A stretch of 64,000 nucleotides of DNA. Source: Daphnia pulex. Taxonomy: Eukaryota; Arthropoda; Branchiopoda; Diplostraca; Daphniidae. The notes beneath the pieces are model-generated. The model had not been told where the DNA came from. It was given only the letters and a program-made list of their open reading frames with translations, and did not search any database. The stretch is taken from contig NC_060017.1 in assembly GCF_021134715.1 (NCBI RefSeq), positions 8,122,001 through 8,186,000 of the forward strand, given 5' to 3'. Within the stretch, counting starts at the first letter, position 1, and each line of letters starts with the position of its first letter. The translations under genes were made by a program, and so were the position numbers. Of the stretch, positions 40,484-50,763 are shown piece by piece.

Positions 40484-41243
40484 ATTAAAATTCACTAAAA
40501 ACGATTCGGTAAAATAAGCCAAAGAAAACTGTACAGGTAATATCCTCCTAGTTCTTGTAACTAGCACAAGTTACACTCACCTGTCAAAACAATGTCTGCA
40601 TCTTTTTTGCTGACGATCAAATCAATGGAATTGCAACGTTGTCGGATATATTTTCTGTTCGGTTATTCTCGCGTGAAGTTTTCGTGAATAATATGAACGC
40701 GCATAATAATCGTGAGACACGCACTGGAGCCATCACGTCCGATATTATTTATCACTGTTTTTATCACTTTGCCATTTTTCTCTCAAAAACCGACACGGGG
40801 ACTTTGAAAGCATTTAAGTAAGAGTCACTCAAATGACCTATCAACTGGGAAGAATCGTGACTTGCACGATGAAACGCGCGATCTGAAAAATATGAATTAT
40901 AGTTGGAATAGTTGCCCAATTATCTGTCGCTTGCGTGTTCAATTTCCATCTTATCACTGAGACCCTGAGACTTCTGAGTGAAAGTTCTGAGTTTGGTAAC
41001 CGAGTAGGCCATCACTTATGTGGAAATGTATCGTTTTATAATTAACAAAAAACTAATTAATTTCGTTCACTTAATTTTTTATGTAAAAATTAAAAAAGTA
41101 GCATTGGAAATTCTGTTGAAACATTTAAAACAGTCACAATAAAATCAATAAATGTGGGCTGTATTTATGGTTTAAAATAGAAAGATAGTTGTTAACGGTT
41201 AAAATAAATGACAGTTTCTTTGGTCATACACGTTACTATGATA
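40484..41243. other. Gamma-SNAP promoter side and downstream region of the small secreted gene
   Basis: Contains the gamma-SNAP 5' UTR intron and promoter (no TATA seen), and an AT-rich stretch at 41030-41200 that should include the 3' UTR of the next gene. No coding sequence was recognised. Confidence 0.35.
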
Positions 41244-41648
41244 TTATTGATGCTCTGGATACAAATTTGAATAATGCCACAGTGCAGGATTATTCCTTCC
41301 ATTAGCATCGAGATTCGAGTACGGAGAGACACCACCGAGCATAACCTAGATTGAATGAAAGATGATCCTGTTAATGACAACCTTATTAACAATTTAATTT
41401 TACACCAAACTCACCTCAGGAACAGGGTTTGTTAACGGTTGTATGTATATTGGGTTGCTGGACCGATACTGCGGAACAACAACCACGGGGGCTCTCGGAG
41501 CAAACGCCGTAGGTTCTTTAACGTCCCTGGCATCAAAATCGAGAAATCCGAAAACTTTTTTAAGTTTTTCGCGCTTATTGGCTTCGCAGTTGTGTATACT
41601 GAAAATTAAGGTGAAAGAAAAGACCAGTGCGACGCAACCTTTCTGCAT
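41244..41648 (-). CDS. Small secreted protein of unknown function
   Basis: Two exons (41648-41415, 41345-41244) encode 111 aa. I chose the internal Met (MQKGCVALVF...) over the ORF's first ATG because it gives a clean signal peptide ending near HNCEA. The mature part is short: KREKLKKVFGFLDFDARD, then a Pro/Val-rich PRAPVVVVPQYRSSNP, then a Tyr/Asn/Gly-rich end (SPYSNLDANGRNN, HYSNLYPEHQ). It has no cysteines after the signal and no R&R motif. The composition and the TATA promoter fit an abundant secreted or cuticle-associated product (inference). I do not recognise a family. Confidence 0.75.
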
Positions 41649-41821
41649 AGATAAGTTAGTTTCTAAAATAATATTGCGTAAATTTGTCAATAAAGTAGTA
41701 CCTTATTAATATACATTTTGTGTTGCAAATTGAGTTTGGCGACAGAAATCGAAAGTTACAACACGTAGAGGACGAGCACACGTAGACTACTTTCAATTCA
41801 GCGCAGCACCTTCTTCTTGTG

Positions 41822-41829
41822 CCTTTATA
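41822..41829 (-). promoter_or_regulatory. TATA box of the small secreted gene
   Basis: TATAAAGG on the minus strand, about 175 nt above the chosen ATG. This predicts a start near 41795 and a 5' UTR of about 145 nt. Confidence 0.6.
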
Positions 41830-42088
41830 CTTCCACCTCCCCCCGTCCTCGGTGCTCCACCTCCCTACTTTCTCCGAGTATGAGATGGCATTTTTTCTCT
41901 ACGTGACCTTTCTTAACGCTATAGGACGAAACCTTGACCTAATGAAAACTTTCTCCGCCAAGGGACATACCAACCAGTTCTAGTAGCGTAAAATATTCCC
42001 ATTAAGATCTCCCCTCGCCAGCCAGCAGCAAATATAATAAAAATAAATGGCAGCACTCTGTCATTGAAAAAGTTGTTTTTTTGAGACT

Positions 42089-42094
42089 TTTATT
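42089..42094 (-). terminator. Poly(A) signal overlapping the CDK20 stop codon
   Basis: The minus strand reads TTT TAA ATA AAA; the last base of the TAA stop is the first base of AATAAA. Confidence 0.5.
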
Positions 42095-43407
42095 TAAAAA
42101 TGTGTAGAAGACCAGTCCCAGTTAACAAATTCAGCCGTTGCGGTATTCACTGATTTCTCGGTCGGGAGAGGCAGCTCTTCTATTGCTGTCATCAACGGAT
42201 CTTCTTGAAAATATTTAGCTTCCAAAAACTGGTTGTCAATGCAAAGTTTTAATTAGATTTAAATTTTTAAAAGATAGAAGATTAGAAATGACCTGTTTAG
42301 CTGTTATTCGTGATTGGGGGCAATAGCGAAGAAATTGTTCCAGCATCGTTCGTGATGATTCGTCTACATCAATCAGGATTTTCTTAAAGGAGATTTGTTT
42401 CCGAGTTTTGGTAAATGAAATTTTGTGGAAATCTGGCAATGCTGATACACCTGGCCAATTTTCTTCGTCTGGAGTGCCTAGTACTATGTAATTACCCACA
42501 AAAGAGTTAATGCCATTCACCTTGATTATGATTACCGTATTGTTAATGACCTTGAATGACTGTGCACAGTTGGCCAATGTCATTTTCTCCCTAGGGTTTG
42601 ATGGAAATCCGGATACTGTTACAACATATTATATTGACAACATTGGCCATTATTTACCGGAAAAAGGGGAGAATTCTTCAACATTTCACCAAAGATACAG
42701 CCCATAGCCCATAGGTCGACTTCCGGTCCTGTTGTGAAAAAGGTGTTAGAATTAACATGGCATTTTTAAATTAAAATGAAACTTGCCATAGTTGCGAGAA
42801 CCATAGAGCAGTTCCGGTGCTCTGTACCACCGCGAAGCCACCTGATGTGTGAATAATCTTTGAGCCTTTTCGGAATGATTGAACGTACGACACAATCCGA
42901 AATCGGTCACTTTCAGTTCGCCTCGGGAACCAATCAGCAAATTGGCCGGCTTCAAATCCCGATGCATAATACCCAAACTATGAATATATTCCACAGCGCT
43001 GGCTAGCATCCACATGTCTAAATGGAAAGGATTGCATATTGGTTATTTGAATGCCTAAAATCTGATTGTAGAGATGTAAATATGGTACAGCTTTTCACGT
43101 GACTCGTCGGCAAAGGTTTGGAGTTGGAGCGCAAAAATTCGTAGAGATCTATTGGTAAATATTCAAAGACCAACACAAGCGAATATCCTTGTGGGAAATA
43201 GTCCACTAGGTTCACTACATATTCATGGCGGATCAGGCGAAGAGCCAGCAATTCACGAACAGCCGAGTTCGGCAATCCCTGCTCGTTAATGTTCTTCAAC
43301 GCTATCCGTTTCATGGCGACCAGTTTCATTGTGGACTTGTCAATACCTTTAAGAACGATCCCGTGTGCCCCTTCCCCAATCCTGCCGTTCACAATATATC
43401 TTTCCAT
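42094..43407 (-). CDS. CDK20: Cyclin-dependent kinase 20 (cell cycle-related kinase)
   Basis: Six exons give 326 aa (human 346): 43407-43089, 43017-42787, 42728-42658, 42590-42551, 42477-42293, 42228-42094. The start [18 protein letters not shown] matches the CDK20 N-terminus. Kinase motifs are the glycine loop GEGAHG, VAMKR (Lys), [15 protein letters not shown], and the T-loop [18 protein letters not shown]. Later segments [21 protein letters not shown] and GENDIGQL also match. CDK20/CCRK and its relatives (LF2, DYF-18) control cilium length and IFT. The intron 42786-42729 starts with GC. The stop codon overlaps the minus-strand AATAAA. An upstream in-frame ATG at 43437 exists but lacks family support. 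Confidence 0.93.
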
Positions 43408-43594
43408 GAGATCGTTTAAAAAAACTAATCGCAACAAATATTTTTAAACAACAAATTGGTTGCCTTGACTACGCGCCATCTATTGGTAACCATTATCGAC
43501 ACGTGAAAAGGAAAATTAGTCTGCTAGAAATTTGAAGAAGAACAAGTGGCAAGCAACTTTATGTGCATGTTGTTGTAAACTTTCTCGTACAAAA
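43408..43594. promoter_or_regulatory. Shared CDK20/XPD head-to-head promoter
   Basis: Only 187 bp separate the two start codons, so the transcripts must start within or very near this interval. At 43459-43472 the minus strand reads GTAGTC-AA-GGCAAC, an RFX X-box with one mismatch (T for C at position 5) and a perfect RGYAAC half. No TATA box is present. Confidence 0.55.
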
Positions 43595-46500
43595 ATGAAG
43601 TAAATCCCGCACTTTTGTCAATTCAGAGACCACATTTAATTTATTTACATGTTCATAGATTAAATGTTGATGGACTCCTCGTCTACTTCCCTTACGATTA
43701 CATATACCCGGAGCAGTTTTCATACATGCTCGAACTGAAACATGCTCTCGATGCAAAAGTATGTTGTATCGTCCAATACTAGTATAACTTGAAATTACAT
43801 AAATATCTGTTGATGTTGGATCAATTCAGGGTCACTGTTTATTGGAAATGCCTTCTGGAACGGGGAAGACAACAACATTGCTATCATTAATTGTGGCCTA
43901 CATGAAGGCTCACCCCCTTGATTTAACCAAACTAGTCTACTGTTCAAGAACTGTTCCTGAAATTGAAAAGGTTATGGAAGAATTGCGAAAATTAATGAAT
44001 TACTACGAAAAAGAGATGGGCATGGAACAAAACATTCTTGGCTTGGCACTTAGCTCCAGAAAGAATCTCTGCATTCACCCCTCAGTAATATGAATTAAAT
44101 AGTAAAAAGATTTAAAAGTATGGTTAATCAACAACACAATTACATAACAGGTCAGTAAGGAGAGAGAAGGAAAAGTAGTCGACGGGCGCTGTTACGGTCT
44201 CACGGCATCGTTTGTAAGAGCTCGTCATGCAGGTGATGACGCTGTGCCAGTATGCAACTTTTATGAAGGATTCGATGCTCATGGAAAAGAATTTCCGCTG
44301 CCTCCTGGGGTGTACAACCTGGACGATTTAAAGGAATATGGACAGGCCAAAGGATGGTGTCCTTATTTTCTTGCCCGATACACCGTTAGATCATGACATT
44401 TATAAAATATTGTACAACCAAATTAATACCAAATTTAAATTATAGATAACTCACGCCAACATTGTGGTGTACAGCTATCATTACTTACTTGATCCCAAGA
44501 TTGCAGAAGTCGTTTCCAAGGAAATTTCAAAAACTAGCGTCGTTGTCTTTGATGAAGCCCACAATATTGGTAATTTTACTGAAACGTAACCTCTTAAAAT
44601 TGCCCTACTAATTAAATATTGGTTTTTCTAGATAATGTCTGTATAGATTCGATGAGCGTCAAGATAACGAAACGTCTGCTGGATAAATGCTCCAATAGCA
44701 TTCAAATTCTGGAAACCACCATTTCAAAGTAATCACAACTGGATGTGCATGATTAATTTCAGAGTTGTTAACTTTTTTAACTCTTTAGCATGAAAGAAAA
44801 TGACAACAGAAGGTTGGAGAAGGAATACCAAAGGCTAGTTGAAGGATTGCGAGATGCTAACATAGCGAGAGAAACTGACATGGCTTTAGTTAACCCGGTT
44901 TTACCTTCTGAAATTTTAGAAGGTCTGTATTTATTCACAAGTATCCGTTCGGGCCATTTTAACATTTCTTTCATTTATAGAGGCCGTCCCTGGAACGATC
45001 CGTACTGCTGAGCACTTCGTGGCCTTTTTGAAGCGAGTAGTAGAGTACATCAAAACTCGACTCCGCGTCCAGCACGTCGTTCAAGAGAGTCCCGCCGGTT
45101 TCTTGAGAGATATTCACATTAAAGTGTGTATCGATAGGAAACCTCTAAGGTATATAAAAATACAGTTTCACACGCACAAATTATTATTTTACCTATTTTG
45201 TTGATAAACTTTCCAGATTCACCGCAGAGCGTTTATCTTCACTCATTCGCACTCTTGAAATATCCGACCTGACGGATTTCTCACCTCTTGTAACCGTTTC
45301 TCACTTTGCTACATTGGTCTCGACATATACTAAAGGGTTAATATCTTTATTTACAGTGATAAAATGGTGAAAAAATATCTAAAAGTAATTTACTATTTTA
45401 GATTCACCATCATCATTGAACCGTTTGAAGATCGGGCACCTACAGTTTCCAACCCAATTTTATATTTCAGGTATGTGAATATAGAACACGCAAAGACCAA
45501 CAGTGATTAATGCTAGTACATTTTACAGCTGTTTAGATTCATCTATTGCCATCAAACCAGTTTTCAATCGTTTCCAAACTGTCGTCATCACCTCAGGAAC
45601 CCTTTCACCGCTTGATATGTATCCGAAAATCCTCGACTTCCATCCAGTCATAATGACCTCATTTACTATGACTTTGGCGAGACCCTGTATTCTGCCAATG
45701 GTAGTAGATGCCTCATTTTTCATAAATGTTAACGTAACACTAAAATTCTTATTTTAAGTATAGATCGTATCGAAAGGTAACGACCAGGTCGCCATGTCAT
45801 CGCGATACGAAACTCGTGAGGACACCGCCGTTATTCGCAACTACGGAAATTTGTTGGTTGAAGTAGCGGCCGCTGTACCCGATGGGATTGTTTGCTTCTT
45901 CACCAGCTACCTATACCTGGAAACAATTGTGTCGTCTTGGTACGATCAGGGCATTATCGATCAATTGCAAAGACACAAGCTCCTCTTTATCGAAACCCAA
46001 GACGCAGCAGAAACGAGTTTGGCGCTGATTAACTACATCAAAGTACGTTTCGTTTCTAAAAGTAATTAATTCCTCTAGTCTAAAGATTTTCGTTTAATCT
46101 GAATCGATCTGTTTAATCGAGTGAAGGCTTGTGATAATGGACGAGGAGCTGTACTACTTTCAGTCGCACGGGGTAAAGTCTCTGAAGGAATTGATTTTGA
46201 CCACCATCTTGGACGGTATGAAAAATAATAGGAAAACAAAAGATTCTGACTATATTGACCATTTCTTTTACCGATTCATGTAGCGCCGTGTTAATGTTTG
46301 GTATTCCCTACGTTTACACCCAATCACGGATTCTTAGAGCACGCTTGGAATACCTAAGGGATCAGTTTCAGGTATTACTGGTTTGAAATTGCTTGTCGCT
46401 AATAATTCGTCGGCTTTCTAAGGCTTTTCTTTCTTGATCGAATTTGTTCTAGATCCGCGAAAACGATTTTTTGACCTTCGATGCCATGCGTCACGCTGCC

Positions 46501-46938
46501 CAGTGTCTCGGTCGGTGCATGCGCGGGAAAACGGATTATGGTATCATGATATTGGCTGACAAGGTAATAATGATTTTGGGGACGATGAACTAGGTCAACC
46601 TCGAAATTTATTCATGGGCATTTCCTTGTTTATTAAAGCGCTTCTCGCGGGCAGACAAGCGTAGCAAGTTACCCAAATGGATTCAGGAGCATTTGAAGGA
46701 TACCAATTGCAATTTGTCAACCGAAGAATGTGTGCAGGTACTAACAACCAGTAAATAACATGCCCGAATAATTTACAGATTGTAAATGTTGGAAAATTAG
46801 ATTTCCAAACGATGGCTTCGGCAAATGGCGCAGCCTTTCTCTCGTGAAGACCAGCTAGGAATATCGCTATTAACCCTTGAACAGCTGCAGAGCGAAGAGA
46901 TGCAAAAGAAGATTCAACAACGAGCACAAGCTGCTTGA
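43595..46938 (+). CDS. Xpd: XPD/ERCC2, TFIIH 5'-3' DNA helicase
   Basis: Seventeen exons give 760 aa, the same length as human XPD: 43595-43599, 43659-43758, 43830-44084, 44151-44384, 44446-44569, 44632-44728, 44789-44922, 44981-45149, 45217-45336, 45402-45470, 45529-45700, 45764-46042, 46127-46215, 46284-46371, 46453-46563, 46639-46737, 46801-46938. It has Walker A PSGTGKT, the DEAH box VVFDEAHN, the four Fe-S cysteines ([25 protein letters not shown]), [11 protein letters not shown], and motif [18 protein letters not shown]. It unwinds DNA in TFIIH for nucleotide excision repair and promoter opening. The first coding exon carries only ATG plus two bases. Confidence 0.97.
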
Positions 46939-47527
46939 ACCTGATCATTGGTAATGGTGTAATGTATTTTGGTAAGAATTTTTGGAACTACACAAATGGT
47001 TATATTGAGGCAGAGAAGCAAGCATAACAAGCAGGCACTATGTGTGGATGTGACTTGAACGGATAAGGAAATTGTTAACGGACCAACAATGATACAAAGA
47101 CCTAATAAATTAGTTCACACAAGTCTTCTTTGTTGGTAGTTAATTTGTTGTGTCAACGAACCATAGGCGCAACAACAAGGCAGGAAAGGGGCAAGAGATA
47201 CAAGACATACATTATTCAACAGAAATAATGCAAAAAAAATTTAGTTGACCTCCTTCACTCAGTTTGCAACTGTACTGAACGTCTTGTTCGAGGTCGATAA
47301 CTACTACGTTGGATTGTGTTCTTTGTTTGATTGTGTTGCAAGGGCTTTCGTTGATGGAAAAAGTCATCCGCGTAGAAGAATGAACTTAATCAACAATGCT
47401 ATATTAATAAATTTACATGTAAAAAGAGCGTGAAGAAAACATTTTAAACGGACGTTGAATAAGATTTCTTCCTGACGCAGGGATGATTCCATTTCCTTAG
47501 TTTCAGAATTTACTTGTTTTGTTCCAA
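46939..47527. other. Convergent 3' UTR region of XPD and SPTLC2
   Basis: The two genes converge here. AATAAA on the plus strand at 47104-47109 is a candidate XPD poly(A) signal. No coding sequence was recognised. Confidence 0.45.
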
Positions 47528-49928
47528 TTAATCAACTTGGTCCTGTTGAGGCTTGTTGTTATCTTCGCCGAAAATTACGGGTCCGACAGGAATCGGTAGG
47601 CGGGAATATTTAAGGCGTAACAGATCACCAACCTCGTCCATGGCCTCAATAGCCTGATGATCAAAAGTCTTGTCTACAATTCACATCACACGAAAGAGAA
47701 AACTACATACCTTGTCGAGCATTTCTTTGGTGTGTGAGGCAGAGATACAGAATCTTGAACGGCTTTCGGTGATTCGCGTGGCTGGGAAGCCGACACTGAC
47801 GGAGGCTACGCCGCGTTTGATGAGCTCCCGTGATGTGGCACTACCCATTCAATAGGAAAGAAATTAAGGTCACACAATGTACGTAAGTAGTACAACAATT
47901 ATTGAAACTTACGCAATTTTTGCTGGCATGAAAAGTAAGACTGGGACGACGGGTGAGTCATCATTGCCATAGACGATTAAACCAAGCTGGCGCAGCTTTT
48001 GGCGGAAATAACGACTATTGCGAGATAGCTGAACCAAGCGTCGCTGTCCTGCAATGAAATAAACCATGACGCAAGTTAAGACCTAGGTATTACTAAAGCA
48101 TTAGGACGCAATTGCCTTCATCTGTTCCGTCTTCTCCCATGATAATGCGCATTGATGAGATAATTTGCTGGGCGACAGGCGGTGACATTGAAGTGGCATA
48201 ACAATGGGCGTGGCTATGGATTCTTAGATGGTTAATCAGTTTCTATATCAATTCAAAATTATAAGTATGGAGTTTTCAAGCGTATGTAAACCAATCGGGT
48301 CGAACCTTTGATCCAGCAATGTAACCCCCCGCTGAGCCGAAACTTTTCGTGAACGTGCCCATCAACACATCAACGTCTTTGGGATCGCAACCGAAATAAT
48401 CTACGGCACCGCGTCCACGGGGACCGAGGGCTCCGATGCTATGAGCTTCGTCCAAGTAGAGATAAGCCTAGGAAAGAAAGCACGTTTAAAGCCATGCTGT
48501 TTATTACTTGGTGATAAGATCAAAATCATACCTTGTACTTTTTCTTGAGTGCGATTATCTCAGGAAGGTTGACGATTGAGCCCTCCATTGAGTAAACGCC
48601 TTCAACGACAATCAAAATTTTACGCCATGGCCGGTAAGTGCGAGGTTGTCCTTGGACCACAGCTTCGCGCAGTTTCGCCTCTAAACTCTTCATATCTAAT
48701 AATGTGAAATGTATCATCTTTTATTTGATATTGAAAATATATATCTGGGGACGTACTGTTGTGTTTGAACACCCGAATGGTGGCTCCTGACAATCGAAGA
48801 CCAAGAATAAGGGAAGCGTGGTTGTTTTCGTCACTGATAACAAGGCAGCCTTTGGAGACTAGACTCGGTAGATTGAGGGCGTTCGTAGCGAAACCCATAC
48901 CAAAAGTAATGGCGTCTTCAGCTCCTACAAATCTTGTAACCAACGTTTCCAATTCCTTGTGAATAGCCATAGTGCCTGCAGGATTGTAATAATAAACATA
49001 TTAAAGGCTGTTTTATGGCTATAGATTTCTCTTAAAGCAATACCAAGCTCTTGTCTGGGACTGCAGACTCCCAATCCCAAGCTGTGTGTAGTTTTTTGAG
49101 CTGCAGTGGCGCAAGGTCCCTCACATTCAGCGAAACCCAAGTAATTGTAAGATCCCATGTTAAGACATTTAGTAAAGGTGTTGGTGAAGCTATTTTCAAA
49201 GACGATGAGTAAATAAATTCATGAATACCACATCAATCATGTGATTAGTTACCTGAATGTCCAGCCATTATCATGAGTCACACGATCTTTAAGCACAAGT
49301 TCAGCTCCTGGTACAGAACAAATTGGTCTATTCCAACAATCACGAATGGGACGATAGACGTTCCGCGTGTAGAAAGATTCAAATGAGGAATAAAGTGGAG
49401 CATAACCCTAAAAATAAAATGCCATGCTAGGTTGGGGCAAACAGGTTTTCTTGTTGAAAACAAACAAATACCTCACGGTTCCTTTCTGGATTTTGACTAG
49501 GGACAAAACTCAGTAGAAATTCTTTCACATATCCAATAAGAATAACAATTCCCCAACCCATGTAGGTCAGCAACGCAACTGACATGGGGACTTCTTCAAA
49601 CGATTCAATGCCATTTCTGTTACGTGGTTTGCCAATTCCTTCGTAGCCCTCTTGGAATGATTGCTGAATTTCGAAATAGAAGATGCATAAATTAGAAGCA
49701 TGGTCAACCTAAAACGTCTTTCTAGTACAATCCAGAACAATCGACGAGGGGAATATGTTATCCGTCTACAAAATCAGGACACCTGCACTTTAAAAGCAAA
49801 GGTAAAGAAATACGTCATACGGTCATTACCTTATCTGTAAAATGACTCTCCGTTGGGCAGTAGGTGTGTTTCGATTTCCCATTTTGTCCAGGTGCCAATT
49901 TGCAATTACACGAATTAATAATCGCCAT
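47528..49928 (-). CDS. SPTLC2: Serine palmitoyltransferase, long chain base subunit 2
   Basis: Eleven exons give 551 aa (human 562): 49928-49830, 49663-49472, 49407-49253, 49189-49044, 48975-48757, 48695-48532, 48467-48306, 48242-48116, 48048-47913, 47840-47711, 47653-47528. The N-terminus has a membrane segment ([18 protein letters not shown]). The PLP fold shows [52 protein letters not shown] and the lysine motif GTFTKSF that binds pyridoxal phosphate. The enzyme (lace in fly) condenses serine with palmitoyl-CoA at the ER, the first step of sphingolipid synthesis, as a heterodimer with SPTLC1. The intron between exons 8 and 9 begins with GC. Confidence 0.95.
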
Positions 49929-50763
49929 TCCCGAAAAATAATAATTTCACTACTTGTAACACTACTTTGAATGGGATAAATTTGAAAAGAAAATAAAAAA
50001 AAGTACAAACAACGCCCCGATTCACTGTCTGTCTGCTGTGGAAAGGTCCTATACACTGAGACTCCACCTTACGAGTTACGACAAATTTTTATCTTTTTAG
50101 AAAAAAGCCTGTTGGCCTATTGGGCAACGAACTCGTAGCTCTGGTGCGCAGGACGAAATCCGAAACACAAAATGACTCAACTAATTCTTTTCTGTCTGGG
50201 TTTTAAAGTAAATTTTCCCATATCGCCATAGATAACATTTGATGAAAAGCAAACAAACGAAAAATACGTTTTCAGTTGATTCATGGTGCGGTTTTATAAC
50301 CTAAAGGCGAAAAGGGGGATGGGCTTATGATCCTATCCTCTTATTATCGATTTCGTGACGTCATCCGCCGATGGCCTCTGCTAGTCTGCTTGCTGTTTAG
50401 TAGAAAACTCCCTGTCGACTCAGTCCCAAAGCAACAATAAGCGAGCAAACGCACACACGAACCAACTTCACGCCGGTTTAGTTGAGACGTCCAGAGACAC
50501 ACAAGTAAGTAGAAGAAAGTCTAGCCAGAAAAAATAAAAATTACTTTTTCTTCCATTATTTTATTTTTGCTCTCTCTGTATGTGTTCTTCAGTTGACTTG
50601 AGGTATCGTCCGAGTTAAGACGTAATTCAATCGTTGTCTTCTCTCCAGCAGACTGTAACGTCTTTTATCTCATTTTCATTTCACAGGTTTAAACATTTAA
50701 AGTACGTGTCGTGAAGCTTTGTCCTTTTGTTACCAATAAGAAGAAACACAGTCTAGCTATACC
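49929..50763. promoter_or_regulatory. Divergent promoter region of SPTLC2 and Rtnl1, with Rtnl1 5' UTR exons
   Basis: On the plus strand a probable 5' UTR exon ends at the donor ACACAA|GTAAGT near 50504. It splices to TTTCACAG before about 50687, and the long-isoform ATG follows at 50764. The SPTLC2 5' side has no obvious TATA box. Confidence 0.45.
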
